A stretch of 64,000 nucleotides of DNA, taken from assembly GCF_003049725.1 (NCBI RefSeq), contig NZ_QAGM01000003.1, forward strand, positions 62,001 to 126,000, given 5' to 3'. This stretch comes from Oceanimonas marisflavi (lineage in GTDB: Bacteria; Pseudomonadota; Gammaproteobacteria; Enterobacterales; Aeromonadaceae). Below are positions 14,909-27,058 of this stretch, piece after piece; position 1 is the stretch's first letter, and the number at the start of each line of letters is the position of its first letter. The notes below the pieces were generated by a model. It worked only from the letters and a program-made list of their open reading frames with translations. It had not been told where the DNA came from and ran no database searches. Made by a program: the position numbers and the translations under genes.

Positions 14909-14980
14909 GGTGAGGGGTGAAGGGTAAGGAGTGAGGAGCAAAAACACGCCTCTCAGCCTCCTCACCCCTCACCCCTCACT
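14909..14980. repeat. GTGAGGGGTGAGG inverted repeat between convergent genes
   Basis: Left arm starts GTGAGGGGTGAAGGG and ends GGAGTGAGGA; right arm is its near-exact reverse complement (TCCTCACCCCTCACCCCTCA), with an intervening ACACGCC loop region and TTTT after it. Purine/pyrimidine-biased arms built from GTGAGG units. The same motif recurs after degS near 62.5 kb, so this is a dispersed element used as a bidirectional terminator. Confidence 0.7.
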
Positions 14981-14981
14981 T

Positions 14982-16052
14982 TTAAGCCCGGCGATTGAGC
15001 AGAAACAGCGCCACGCCAATAAACAGCAGGCTGGGGCCGAGCGCTCCCAGTATGGGCGGAACGTTATAGACCAGGCTGATGGGCCCGAACACCTCGTTGG
15101 CCACATAAAAACCAAAGCCGAACAGAATGCCCAGCAGCAGCCTGGCCCCCATGGTCACACTGCGCAGGGCACCAAACACAAAAGACGAGGCCAGCAGCAT
15201 CATGGCGATCACCATGACCGGCTGCAGCGCCTTGCGCCAGAACTCAAGCGCATACAGGCTGCCGTCCTGGCCGTTGTCTTCCAGATAGTTTTCGTATTCC
15301 CACAGGCCACGCATCGACAGCTCGTCCGGATCAATGGCCACCACGCCCAGTTTGTCGGGCGTGAGACTGGTTTTCCAGCGGCGGCTGGCCTGCTGCTCGG
15401 TAACAATGGACTCGCCGTGATTAAACAGGGTGTCGGTCAGGTTTTGCAGGGTCCATTCGCCCTCCCGGTAATCGGCGCTGGCGGCCTGGGTAATGCGCTC
15501 AAGGCGCAGCTTATCGTCGAAATAATACAGGGTAATATTGCGCAGGGTGCCGTCGCGCCGGGCCTGCCCGATATTGATATAGGCCTCGCCGTCCCGGGCC
15601 CAGACCCCGTGCACCGACAGCACCACCTGGCCGCCGGAGCGGGCCTGGGTGCGCAGATCGTCCGCCGCCAGCTTGGTGGCCGGTGCCAGGTACTCACCGA
15701 TCAGCATGATCACCAACATCAGCGGCACCGCGGTTTTCAGGGCGCTGGCCACAATGTTGAAACGGGAGTTGCCCGCCGCCTGCATCACCACCAGCTCGCT
15801 GGAGCTGGCCAGCTGGCCCAGGCCGATCAGGCCCCCCAGCAGCGCGGCGATGGGAAAGAACAGCACGATTTCCTTGGGCATGGACAGCAGCACGTAGTAA
15901 AAGGCGGAGAGCAGGGTGTAGCTGCCCTCACCCACGCTGCGCAGCTGCTCCACGTAACGGATGATGGCCGACAGGCCCACCAGCACAAACTCGCACAACA
16001 GCATGGCCATCAGTACGGTGCGGCCAATGTAACGATCGAGAATATTGAACAT
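14982..16052 (-). CDS. lptG: LPS export permease LptG
   Basis: Inner-membrane permease of the LptB2FGC ABC transporter that extracts LPS and passes it to the LptA bridge. 356 residues from the ATG that begins MFNILDRYIGRTVLMAM; the longer open frame adds 15 residues not typical of the family. Six helices flank a periplasmic beta-jellyroll (about 120-260): three early helices, then three after LRKALQPVMVIAMMLL-like sequence. Its ATG overlaps the lptF stop (TGATG), so the pair is translationally coupled. Confidence 0.95.
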   Translation of the reverse strand: MFNILDRYIGRTVLMAMLLCEFVLVGLSAIIRYVEQLRSVGEGSYTLLSAFYYVLLSMPKEIVLFFPIAALLGGLIGLGQLASSSELVVMQAAGNSRFNIVASALKTAVPLMLVIMLIGEYLAPATKLAADDLRTQARSGGQVVLSVHGVWARDGEAYINIGQARRDGTLRNITLYYFDDKLRLERITQAASADYREGEWTLQNLTDTLFNHGESIVTEQQASRRWKTSLTPDKLGVVAIDPDELSMRGLWEYENYLEDNGQDGSLYALEFWRKALQPVMVIAMMLLASSFVFGALRSVTMGARLLLGILFGFGFYVANEVFGPISLVYNVPPILGALGPSLLFIGVALFLLNRRA

Positions 16053-17161
16053 CAGGCAGCCCTGCTCCGTGTGAGTTTTTCCCGGGTGCGGTTCCACCAG
16101 GCGGTTTCCGTCAGATTAAGCGGCAAGGCCACCAGCAGCAAAAAGACCAGGGGCACCACATAAAGACCGGGCAAAGGCGGCAGGCTGCCCCCTTCCACCG
16201 CCGAGCGCGACGCGGTTTGCAGCAGAAAGTAGGCCAGGTACAGCAGAATGGCCGGCAGCAGTTTGGCATAGCGTCCCTGCCGCGGGTTGACCACCGCCAG
16301 CGGCACCACCACCAGGGTCAGCACCAGCATGGACAGCGGCAACACCAGCCGCCACTGCAGCTCGGTGCGCTGCAGCAGCTCGTCGGCATGCAGCAGCTCG
16401 TGGCTGGGCATGGCCTCAATGCGGCGCTGGGCGGTTTCCACTTCTGACGGACGAATATAAGCGCTGTATTCGTCAAACTCGGCCACGTCGAACTCCCGGT
16501 TGCCGGGCGTACCGCTGTAACGGCGCCCCTGCTCCAGGGTCAGCCACTGGCCGCCGTCCCGCTCATGCAGCCGGCCGCCGTCGGCCACCACGATGGCGGG
16601 CTCGCGCTGAGCCTGCCCCTGCTGCACCACAAACAACCGGTTGAGCCGGTTGCCCTCATCGTCCTCTTCCAGCCCTTCCACATAGCCCACAATGCGGCCG
16701 CCATCCAGACTCATGAAACGGGCCTCGCGCAACACCGCAAAACCCGGGTCGGCCTTGACCTCTTCACGCAGCTGATAGACCCGATCCTTGGCCCAGGGAT
16801 TGAGCCACAGCGAGTTGAACAGCGCCACCGCCGTCCACAGCAAGGCCAGCACCAGGGTGGCCCGCATAATGCTGCCCGGCCCCATGCCCACCGCCTTCAT
16901 CACCGTCATTTCGCTCTCGGCGTAAAGCCGGCCATGGGCGAACAGAATGCCGATAAACAGGCTGATCGGCAGCATCAGGGTGGCCATTTCCGGCAGGTTG
17001 AGCAGCAGCAGTTTGCCCACCAGGGTACCGGGGATCTCGCCACTGGCCGCCTTGCCCAGCACGTCGATAAAGTTCTGGCTGATAAAGATGAGCAGGAGCA
17101 CAAACAGCACGGCCAGCTGAGTCTTCAGGGTTTCCCGAAACAAATAGCGGAATGCAATCAC
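16052..17161 (-). CDS. lptF: LPS export permease LptF
   Basis: Partner permease of LptG. 369 residues from the GTG start VIAFRYLFRETLKTQL, chosen because E. coli LptF begins with the equivalent MIIIRYLVRETLKSQL; another GTG 63 bases upstream is in frame but non-homologous. Family signature RLYAESEMTVMKAVGMG lies after helix 3 (coupling-helix region to the LptB ATPase). Divergent from pepA across 160 bases, as in E. coli and Vibrio. Confidence 0.94.
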   Translation of the reverse strand: MIAFRYLFRETLKTQLAVLFVLLLIFISQNFIDVLGKAASGEIPGTLVGKLLLLNLPEMATLMLPISLFIGILFAHGRLYAESEMTVMKAVGMGPGSIMRATLVLALLWTAVALFNSLWLNPWAKDRVYQLREEVKADPGFAVLREARFMSLDGGRIVGYVEGLEEDDEGNRLNRLFVVQQGQAQREPAIVVADGGRLHERDGGQWLTLEQGRRYSGTPGNREFDVAEFDEYSAYIRPSEVETAQRRIEAMPSHELLHADELLQRTELQWRLVLPLSMLVLTLVVVPLAVVNPRQGRYAKLLPAILLYLAYFLLQTASRSAVEGGSLPPLPGLYVVPLVFLLLVALPLNLTETAWWNRTREKLTRSRAA

Positions 17162-17320
17162 GGTTAATCCCAGTGTAAACTTGTCTTTTTTAATGGAAAC
17201 GCTTAACAATAAGCGTAAAATCACGATTTTCGCATATTAACTGTGCGAAATACGACGCCTTTTCGATGTCCGTCATTATCGTTCATTCGGCGTCCATTGT
17301 CTTCAGGCTCAGGAGAATCC

Positions 17321-18832
17321 ATGGAGTTCAGTGTAAAAAGCGGTAGTCCCGAGAAACAGCGCAGCGCCTGCATTGTGGTGGGTGTGTTTGAACCGCGCCG
17401 GCTGTCACCGGTGGCCGAGCAGCTCGACAAGGTCAGCGACGGCTACCTCAGCTCGCTGCTGCGCCGCGGCGATCTGGAAGGCAAGCCCGGCCAGACCCTG
17501 CTGCTGCATCAGGTACCCGGCGTGCTGGGCGAGCGGGTGCTGCTGGTTGGCTGCGGCAAGGAGCGCGAGCTGGATGAACGGCAATACAAACAGATCATTC
17601 GCAACACCATCAGCACCCTGAACGACACCGGCTCCATGGAAGCGGTGTGCTTCCTCACCGAGCTCCACGTCAAGGGCCGCGATACCTACTGGAAGGTACG
17701 CCAGGCGGTGGAAACCACCCTCGCCAGCCTGTATACCTTTGACCAGTTCAAGACCAACAAGGCCGAGCCGCGCCGCCCGTTGCGCAAGCTGGTGTTCAAT
17801 GTGTCCACCCGCCGTGAGCTGACCATAGGCGAGCGCGCCATTGCTCACGGTCAGGCCGTGGCCCGGGGTGTGCGCGTGTGCCGCGATGTGGCCAACATGC
17901 CGCCCAACGTGTGCAACCCCGCCTATCTGGCTTCTCAGGCGCGCCAGCTGGCCGACGCCTGGGACAACATCAGCACCCGGGTGATCGGCGAGGAAGAAAT
18001 GGCCGAGCTGGGCATGAACGCCTACCTGGCGGTGGCCCGTGGCTCCCACAACGAAGCCATGATGTCGGTGATCGAGTACAAGGGCCATCCGGACCCCGAT
18101 GCCCGCCCCATCGCCCTGGTGGGCAAGGGCCTGACCTTTGACGCCGGCGGCATCTCGCTCAAGCCCGCCGAAGCCATGGACGAAATGAAATACGACATGG
18201 GCGGCGCCGCTTCCGTGCTGGGCACCATGCACGCCCTGGCCGAGCTGCAGCTGCCGGTGAACGTGGTGGCGCTGCTGGCCGGATGTGAGAACATGCCCGA
18301 CGGCAACGCCTACCGCCCCGGTGACATTCTCACCACCATGTCCGGCCAGACCGTGGAAGTGCTCAACACCGACGCCGAAGGCCGGCTGGTGCTGTGCGAT
18401 GCCCTCACCTTTGTGGAGCGCTATGAGCCGGAAGCGGTCATCGACGTGGCCACCCTTACCGGTGCCTGCATTATCGCCCTGGGTCACCATACCTCCGGAT
18501 TGCTGGCCAACCACAATCCCCTGGCCCACGAGCTGCTCAATGCCTCGGAGCAAGCCGGTGACAAGGCCTGGCGCCTGCCCATGAGCGACGAATATCAGGA
18601 GCAGCTGGAAAGCCCCTTTGCCGACATGGCCAATATCGGCGGCCGGCCGGCAGGCACCATTACCGCGGCCTGTTTCCTGAGCCGGTTCACCAAGAAATAC
18701 AACTGGGCTCATCTGGATGTGGCCGGCACCGCCTGGCAAAGCGGCAAGAACAAGGGGGCCACCGGTCGTCCGGTGCCGCTGCTGACCCAGTTTCTGCTGA
18801 ACCGCGCCGGCGCCCTGAACGTCGAAGAATAA
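17321..18832 (+). CDS. pepA: Cytosol aminopeptidase PepA
   Basis: Leucine aminopeptidase (M17), a hexameric two-metal exopeptidase that in E. coli also binds DNA (XerCD recombination, carAB control). 503 residues, exactly the E. coli length. The C-terminal catalytic domain carries [15 protein letters not shown] (Lys and Asp ligands) and the signature [10 protein letters not shown] from residue 349 with D351/E353. AGGAG lies 5 bases before the ATG; an upstream in-frame extension of 26 codons was rejected. First gene of pepA-holC-valS. Confidence 0.97.
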   Translation: MEFSVKSGSPEKQRSACIVVGVFEPRRLSPVAEQLDKVSDGYLSSLLRRGDLEGKPGQTLLLHQVPGVLGERVLLVGCGKERELDERQYKQIIRNTISTLNDTGSMEAVCFLTELHVKGRDTYWKVRQAVETTLASLYTFDQFKTNKAEPRRPLRKLVFNVSTRRELTIGERAIAHGQAVARGVRVCRDVANMPPNVCNPAYLASQARQLADAWDNISTRVIGEEEMAELGMNAYLAVARGSHNEAMMSVIEYKGHPDPDARPIALVGKGLTFDAGGISLKPAEAMDEMKYDMGGAASVLGTMHALAELQLPVNVVALLAGCENMPDGNAYRPGDILTTMSGQTVEVLNTDAEGRLVLCDALTFVERYEPEAVIDVATLTGACIIALGHHTSGLLANHNPLAHELLNASEQAGDKAWRLPMSDEYQEQLESPFADMANIGGRPAGTITAACFLSRFTKKYNWAHLDVAGTAWQSGKNKGATGRPVPLLTQFLLNRAGALNVEE

Positions 18833-18833
18833 A

Positions 18834-19269
18834 ATGAGCACCGGCTGTTTTCACCTGTTGCCCAACGACGACGACACCCTGCTGCAACAGCGGGTGTGCC
18901 GTCTCGCCACCGACTGCTACCGCCAGGGCCAGAGCGTGTTTATTTACACCACCGATCAGGCCATGGCAGAAGCCATAGACGAGCGCCTGTGGCAACAGGA
19001 AGCCGACAGCTTTGTGGCTCATAACCTGCAGGGCGAAGGCCCGCGTCAGGGTGCGCCCGTGATGATTGGCTGGCAGCCGCCGGCAAACGGCCGTGCCGTA
19101 TTGATCAATCTGGCTGCTGAAGCGCCCGCCTTTGCCCGCCGTTTCGGTAAGCTGCACGACTTTGTGCCGGCCTCCGATGCAGGCAAACAACTGGCCCGGG
19201 AGCGCTTCAAGGCCTACCGGCAGGCCGGTTTCGAGCTGACCACAGAGCCGGTACCACCCCAAACTCAAG

Positions 19270-19277
<8 letters not shown>
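18834..19277 (+). CDS. holC: DNA polymerase III chi subunit HolC
   Basis: 147 residues. Chi joins the clamp loader through psi and contacts the C-terminus of SSB. Recognisable family segments are the N-terminal [27 protein letters not shown]-like core, and the [20 protein letters not shown] block near the C-terminus. Its ATG comes directly after the pepA stop, and its last bases overlap the first possible valS start, so all three genes form one operon, the common gammaproteobacterial order. Confidence 0.95.
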
Positions 19278-22134
<2,857 letters not shown>

Positions 22135-22159
22135 TCCCGGCGGTAGCCCCTAAAGTAAC

Positions 22160-22186
22160 AGCCCCGGCACATGCCGGGGCTTTTTT
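22160..22186 (+). terminator. Intrinsic terminator of pepA-holC-valS
   Basis: Stem AGCCCCGGCA / TGCCGGGGCT, loop CA, six T. Confidence 0.92.
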
Positions 22187-22248
22187 GTGGTGTTTTCGAC
22201 CCCTCGCCCTTAACCTGAAAATATAACGTTTACCAATGGAGCAGCCTC

Positions 22249-22722
22249 ATGAAAATACATTATGCAGTCTGGCTGACAGGACTGCTGGCCGGTACCGCAG
22301 CGGCCGGCGACATGAAACAGGCGCTGCTGGACGCCCACAACAGCGCCCGGGCCGAAGTGGGTGCCGGCCCGCTGCTCTGGTCGGTCCGGGCCGAGCAACA
22401 GGCCGCAAGCTGGGCACGGGTACTGAGCCGGCGCTGCGATATTGAGCACAGCCAGGGCTCGGGCTTTGGCGAGAATCTGTTTATGGGTACACGAGGCTAT
22501 TACGACGAGCTGGACGGGGTAAAAAGCTGGGAAGACGAGAAGCGGTATTATTCGGGGCAACCGCTCAGCCGGGCGCTGGTTCCCAAAGTGGGCCACTACA
22601 CCCAGATGGTATGGCCGGATACGCGTGAACTGGGCTGCGCCACCAGCACCTGCAACGACATCATGATACTGGTGTGCAATTACTATCCGCCGGGAAACTA
22701 CCTGGGCGAAAGCGCCTGGTAA
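22249..22722 (+). CDS. Secreted CAP/SCP-domain protein
   Basis: 157 residues with signal peptide (MKIHYAVWLTGLLAGTAAA, cleavage before GD). The CAP fold motifs are complete: HNSARAEVG at the first helix, GENLFMG, GHYTQMVWPDTRELGCA, and VCNYYPPGNYLGE at the end. Four cysteines in the mature part could form the usual disulfides. The domain pattern, with acidic and His residues of the cavity (H35, H of GHYTQ), is closer to eukaryotic-like PR-1 proteins than to the YkwD group. Activity is unknown; lipid or ligand binding has been reported for relatives. AATGGAG precedes the ATG. Monocistronic. Confidence 0.9.
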   Translation: MKIHYAVWLTGLLAGTAAAGDMKQALLDAHNSARAEVGAGPLLWSVRAEQQAASWARVLSRRCDIEHSQGSGFGENLFMGTRGYYDELDGVKSWEDEKRYYSGQPLSRALVPKVGHYTQMVWPDTRELGCATSTCNDIMILVCNYYPPGNYLGESAW

Positions 22723-22768
22723 ACGGGGCCGGCAGGCCCCATTTACGCCAGATTCATTTTACGTCCGG

Positions 22769-22996
22769 TTAATCATCGTCGTCGGTATCCACCTGGTTAC
22801 CGATAACCCCTCCCACCACAGCTCCGCCCAGCGTACCCATGGTGCTGCCGCCGGTCAGTACCGAACCACCCACGGCGCCGGCACCGGCACCAATGGCGGT
22901 ATTGCGATCCCGCTGGGACATGTTGCTGCAGCCCGCCAGCCCCAGCAGCAGTACGGCCGCCAATGTGACCGTCTTCATTTTGCCATCGATCATCAT
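22769..22996 (-). CDS. osmB: OsmB-like glycine-zipper lipoprotein
   Basis: 75 residues. Lipobox LAGC gives a lipidated Cys after about 21 residues; the next residues SNMSQRDRNTAIGAGAGA match E. coli OsmB closely, followed by the glycine zipper GGAVVGGVIGNQV and an acidic tail DTDDDD. OsmB is an osmotically and stress-induced envelope lipoprotein of unclear function. GAGGGA lies 8 bases before the chosen ATG; a second ATG follows at once and a third (MKTVTL) is also possible. Confidence 0.88.
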   Translation of the reverse strand: MMIDGKMKTVTLAAVLLLGLAGCSNMSQRDRNTAIGAGAGAVGGSVLTGGSTMGTLGGAVVGGVIGNQVDTDDDD

Positions 22997-23107
22997 GGTA
23001 CATTCCCTCTGTTCGCGAGGATCATTATCCTCACTTTTCAGTGTAAGCCGTGAGGTCTTCGCTTTCATGTCAGGAACACCGATACCTGCTGGAGGTTGTC
23101 GCATAGA

Positions 23108-23509
23108 TCAGGGAGCCAGCCATAACAGCCGCACCACGGCCACATTGGCAATGCTGACCAGCAGCAGAAAGCTCACGTAGATCATCACCAGATAACGAAA
23201 ATAATTGTGCCGGCTGTGCTGAATCAGCCCCAGCTTTTCCTGATGAGCGCGGTGGGCCTGAGCGATTTTGCCAAACAGGGTCAGCTCAAAGTGCATCAGC
23301 GCCAGGCTGATCAGACTGAGCACGGTGCCCAGCAGCGGCGCTATCAGTATCCAGCCCCTGAGCACCTGGGTGATTTCGGGCTTGAGATAAGGCACGGCGC
23401 CCAGCAACACCACGGCCACGGTAATGCGAAACAGCTTCTGCCAGATATGATCGTGGCGATACTTGTACTCGTCCCACAACTGCATGTGGGGATCCGGCGG
23501 TGGATACAT
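23108..23509 (-). CDS. Small membrane protein of unknown function
   Basis: 133 residues from the ATG with GGGAG upstream (MYPPPDPHMQLWDEYKYRHD). Three hydrophobic segments: about 28-46 (ITVAVVLLGAVPYL), 53-75 (GWILIAPLLGTVLSLISLAL) and 107-128 (LVMIYVSFLLLVSIANVAVV). The conserved-looking motif DEYKYRHDHIW before helix 1 and the charged loop between helices 2 and 3 face the cytoplasm. I do not recognise a named family. It lies 30 bases after the large hydrolase gene on the same strand, so they are probably cotranscribed. Confidence 0.7.
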   Translation of the reverse strand: MYPPPDPHMQLWDEYKYRHDHIWQKLFRITVAVVLLGAVPYLKPEITQVLRGWILIAPLLGTVLSLISLALMHFELTLFGKIAQAHRAHQEKLGLIQHSRHNYFRYLVMIYVSFLLLVSIANVAVVRLLWLAP

Positions 23510-23538
23510 AACAGCGCTCCCGGTAACGGTTTGCGCCA

Positions 23539-25803
23539 CTATAGCATGGCCTTGAGTCCCATCTCCCCATTACCCGGCCGCCCCTGATCGCCCTGAGTGA
23601 AATCACAGACTCCTTCGGGAAAGACCGTCTGCAACATGGCCATATGCGGCCGCATATCGAGCCCGCCGTAAAATCCCCGGGCCACCGCCTTTTCCACCGG
23701 GATCAGGGCGCACTGGAACAGCTCACCGGTCAGCGGTGCCCCGGCCACATTGCGGGGCGAACGGTAGGGAGGATAGCGCTGCAGGCAGGCGCCGGTGTCG
23801 GCATCCCCGCGCCATGGGCCATTCCATACATTATCTCCCTCGGCGATCAGTTCACCGCTGTCGGTCCAGCAGGCATCCTGGGCGCTGGCCGGGCGCTGGC
23901 CGCTGGTCAGCCATTCATCCAGCACCTCAAAGGCCCTGTCGCTGGGATTAAAGGGCTTGCCGCTTTGCCAGATCACCATGTTGTCGACCTTGCCTCTGGC
24001 GGCCTGCATACGCAGCCATACCGACTGGGTGGCGTAGGAATGGTGCATGTCGAGCTCGGGGTCCAGGTAGTGACGTACATCGATCACCGGAATATCGATA
24101 TTGCCCAGAAACACATGACCGGAACGGTAGGCGGCGGCAATGGCGTCACGGTTACCCCGGCTGCGGGGCGCCACTTTTACCATATCGGCCCGGTTGCGCT
24201 CAAACACCCACAAGGGCACCGGACTGCCCGGGGTTTTCTGCATATTGTGATCACTCCAGATGGATACGCCGGCCAGGCTGTCGTCACCGGTCAGAACCCA
24301 GAGCTTTTCCTGCACCATCTCGGCCGGCGGTTTCCAGCTGCCAATATTGGCGTTAAGGTGAAAAAACTCGGCAGGGGAAATATCTCCCCGTTTCAGGGCA
24401 TCCAGCCCGTACTGCACGCCTGTGTTGTCATGGGTGCGGTGGGCGTAGCCGTTTTCATCCACGCCGTAAACATGGGCCAGATCGTGCCAGTGGCTGAAAC
24501 GCGCTTTTGCTACCACCGCCGGCGAATAGTAATGGGCACGGTGGGAATAGTGCGGGTTGTTGGTCAGCGGCGCCAGCCCGCGCCAGCTTTTGGAGCACTC
24601 GGTGGCGCCCGGTGGCAAGCCGGGCAGACGCAGTCCCAGCCCGGCCATGCGCGCCCAGCGATAATACTTCTTGAACTCGTGCTCCACCTCGCTGCTGGCC
24701 GACACTCCCATCACCAGCCCCCGGTTTTCCTGCACCTGCCAGCGCTTGTTCTCCCGGGCGGTCACATCGAAGTAATATTCAAACAATTCACAGTCCAGCG
24801 CCCAGATGCTCTGGGTGATCATGTCCGGGTAGCTGTACTGGGGAATAAGGGCGTCGAGCAGGCCCGGCTTGTTCTGGGCAAACAGGTATTGCTGTACGGC
24901 GCCGCCGGATCCGCCGATGCCCACGGTATAATCGGGCTTGCCGTAGCGGGCCACAAACTGCGCCTTGACCATTTCGGCGGTGTTGGCCGCCAGCCACATA
25001 TTGTAGTGATTACTGGTAACATTGCCGCTGGAACCTGCCAGGGCATAGCCCTGGGCCAGCTGGGTGATCAACCGGCTGCCTACCCGGCCCAGGCTCATCT
25101 TGCCCTGGCGCTTGCCGATGCCGACGCCGCCCTTGAAATGAAAGATCAGCTTGTTGTTCCAGTAGGGGCTGTGGGTATCGGTGACCGGCGTCCGTGGATC
25201 CGCCAGCATGGCCAGCACATACACAAAACGGTTGATGGTGCCCTGCTCCACCCTGAGCACAAAGGGAATGCGCAGGCCGTCGCGCTCTATCCAGTCCATG
25301 TCCTCGGGGTAGTCACCGTCGGGCAACCGCCGGAAATCATTTTTGTCTTTCACCCGGTAGTAGTAATCGAGCCGGGTTTTCAGCAGGCAGTCCTTGCTGT
25401 GGCCAAGCAGCTTCTGCTTGTTCTTGATGCCCTTTTCCTCGGCATACACAGGGGTGCCGATGCCCTCCTGATTATCCACCAGCGGCTGTCCCAGGCCGGA
25501 CTCTTCGGTATTGCAGGAAAACGGATACTGCAGCGGACCGAGAGAAGTGTCCACGGGCCCGACCTCGCCGGGCTGCACCGGAAAATCAAAGGCGGAAAGA
25601 TCGAGCTGTACCAGGGAAGCGTGAGGCCCGTCATAGGGCGGGCGGGGGTGAGCCGGATCATAGTCCGGTGGCAGGCTTTCCACCACCACTTCGGGCGGGT
25701 CCGGCAGCAGGTGCCGGCCCAGGCGAGCCTGGATCTCACTGCAACCGGACAGAACAACCAGAAAAGGCAGGAACAACGGCAGGAAGGCGGCGCGCTTGCA
25801 CAT
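23539..25803 (-). CDS. Large lipoprotein with alpha/beta-hydrolase-like core (DUF6351-type)
   Basis: 754 residues. Signal peptide with lipobox LSGC at about 18-21 anchors it to a membrane. A GIGGSGGAVQQYLFAQ segment around residue 300 is a G-x-S-G-G nucleophile elbow; a later ANIGSW and C-terminal FTQGDQG follow. Possible acid and base residues lie in DVRHYLDPELDMHH, where a His pair sits. Many cysteines (CNTEE, KDCLL, ALDCEL, TECSK, DACW, GACLQ, FQCAL, GVCDF) suggest disulfides and an extracytoplasmic location. The closest relatives I know are uncharacterised DUF6351 proteins, related in layout to tannase and hydroxybutyrate-oligomer hydrolases; substrate unknown. GGAGAG precedes the ATG. 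Confidence 0.8.
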   Translation of the reverse strand: MCKRAAFLPLFLPFLVVLSGCSEIQARLGRHLLPDPPEVVVESLPPDYDPAHPRPPYDGPHASLVQLDLSAFDFPVQPGEVGPVDTSLGPLQYPFSCNTEESGLGQPLVDNQEGIGTPVYAEEKGIKNKQKLLGHSKDCLLKTRLDYYYRVKDKNDFRRLPDGDYPEDMDWIERDGLRIPFVLRVEQGTINRFVYVLAMLADPRTPVTDTHSPYWNNKLIFHFKGGVGIGKRQGKMSLGRVGSRLITQLAQGYALAGSSGNVTSNHYNMWLAANTAEMVKAQFVARYGKPDYTVGIGGSGGAVQQYLFAQNKPGLLDALIPQYSYPDMITQSIWALDCELFEYYFDVTARENKRWQVQENRGLVMGVSASSEVEHEFKKYYRWARMAGLGLRLPGLPPGATECSKSWRGLAPLTNNPHYSHRAHYYSPAVVAKARFSHWHDLAHVYGVDENGYAHRTHDNTGVQYGLDALKRGDISPAEFFHLNANIGSWKPPAEMVQEKLWVLTGDDSLAGVSIWSDHNMQKTPGSPVPLWVFERNRADMVKVAPRSRGNRDAIAAAYRSGHVFLGNIDIPVIDVRHYLDPELDMHHSYATQSVWLRMQAARGKVDNMVIWQSGKPFNPSDRAFEVLDEWLTSGQRPASAQDACWTDSGELIAEGDNVWNGPWRGDADTGACLQRYPPYRSPRNVAGAPLTGELFQCALIPVEKAVARGFYGGLDMRPHMAMLQTVFPEGVCDFTQGDQGRPGNGEMGLKAML

Positions 25804-25871
25804 GGTACTCTCCTTGATCCATGCATGTATGGATCAAGCTTAGCCGAGCCCGTCACGCCATGCCGAGGTTG

Positions 25872-26225
25872 TTACTCGCCGGCCTCCTCAAAGTAGGTGC
25901 CCCAGCCATCGTAATCGATGCCGTATTTCTCGGCGATGGGCAACAGCTCGGCCACCTGCTGCATGATCTGCTCCTCGTCGAGGGCGCTGTCGGTCACTGC
26001 GTCAAAACACAGCAGGGTCTGGCCCCGCTCCAGGGTCAGCTCCTCGGCATCGGTTACCTCGTAGCCGGCCTTGAAGCAGTCCACCGCTGCCTTTTCCAGC
26101 CGGGCAAAGTTCTGGCCGGAAAAGTGGTGCTCTATGGTGTATTCGGCATCGGGGTTACTGCCATCATTCAGCAGGGATTCAATGATTTCGCGGGTCTCTG
26201 CCCGCCAGTCGGTGGCTTGGCTCAT
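25872..26225 (-). CDS. rraB: RNase E inhibitor RraB
   Basis: 117 residues, acidic. Binds the C-terminal scaffold of RNase E and changes degradosome composition in E. coli. Family segments: [20 protein letters not shown] at the start, [17 protein letters not shown] in the middle, and [18 protein letters not shown] at the end. Its ATG overlaps the plsC stop (ATGA), giving plsC-rraB coupling. Confidence 0.95.
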   Translation of the reverse strand: MSQATDWRAETREIIESLLNDGSNPDAEYTIEHHFSGQNFARLEKAAVDCFKAGYEVTDAEELTLERGQTLLCFDAVTDSALDEEQIMQQVAELLPIAEKYGIDYDGWGTYFEEAGE

Positions 26226-26971
26226 GATTCGGCTCCGGTTTGGGTAAGAGAGTCAGGGCGGCGGACTTCCTTGTCGAGCCGGGCAATGCCATCGGCAATC
26301 TGCTTGCGGCTCTGCTTGAGCAGGTCGCGCAGCTGTGCCGGCTCAAGGTCGCTCACGTCGATGGGCGGCATAATTTCGATAATCACTTCACCATTATCCC
26401 AGCGGTTGAGATCCACCTGACCAAAATAGCTGGAGCAGGCAATGGGCACAATGGGCACCCTGGCCTGCAGAGCAATATGAAAGGCGCCGGTCTTGAACGG
26501 CAGCAGCCCTTTGCCCTTGCTGCGGGTGCCTTCGGGAAACATCCAGATGGACAGCTTGCGGCTGCGGATTTTTTCCACCACCTTGCCGATGGTACTGGCG
26601 GCCTTGGCCTTGTTTTCACGGTTGATCAGCAGATTGCCACTGAGCCAGAACAGGGGGCCGAACAGAGGGATCCAGAACAGGCTGTTTTTGCCGATGGCCA
26701 CGGTACGCGGCGACAGCACTCCCGGATGGGTAATGATGTCCCAGTTGGTCTGGTGATTGGCGATATAAATGGCCGAGTCGAGGCTCCTGACATGTTCACG
26801 GCCGCGAATGCTGACCTTGAGGCCAACCAGCGGGCAGGCCAGGTGAAACAGACGACCGAGCAGATAGACGTTGTTCGGATGACGAGGACGAACCAGGCAC
26901 ACCAGGGTACCCAGCACAAACACAACGACCATGGCCAGACCAAGCAACAATATCCGCAACAGCTTTAACAT
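26222..26971 (-). CDS. plsC: 1-acyl-sn-glycerol-3-phosphate acyltransferase PlsC
   Basis: Inner-membrane enzyme that acylates lysophosphatidic acid to phosphatidic acid. 249 residues from the ATG with GAGGA 7 bases upstream. An N-terminal membrane helix (4-26) precedes motif I NHQTNWD (72-78, catalytic H73 and D78), motif II near [13 protein letters not shown], motif [23 protein letters not shown] and motif [10 protein letters not shown]. Could be one of several plsC paralogues. Confidence 0.92.
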   Translation of the reverse strand: MLKLLRILLLGLAMVVVFVLGTLVCLVRPRHPNNVYLLGRLFHLACPLVGLKVSIRGREHVRSLDSAIYIANHQTNWDIITHPGVLSPRTVAIGKNSLFWIPLFGPLFWLSGNLLINRENKAKAASTIGKVVEKIRSRKLSIWMFPEGTRSKGKGLLPFKTGAFHIALQARVPIVPIACSSYFGQVDLNRWDNGEVIIEIMPPIDVSDLEPAQLRDLLKQSRKQIADGIARLDKEVRRPDSLTQTGAES

Positions 26972-27058
26972 GAACAATCCTCGCAATTTGAGACACGGCA
27001 GTATACTGACCGCTTTCCAGGGGAACAAGGCCGGAGGACTCATGCAGGAGCCAGGGCT

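Noticed and set aside
23644-25896. 750-codon plus-strand frame opposite the hydrolase-like lipoprotein gene
   Set aside because: Antisense of a gene with signal peptide, lipobox and nucleophile elbow; no features of its own.
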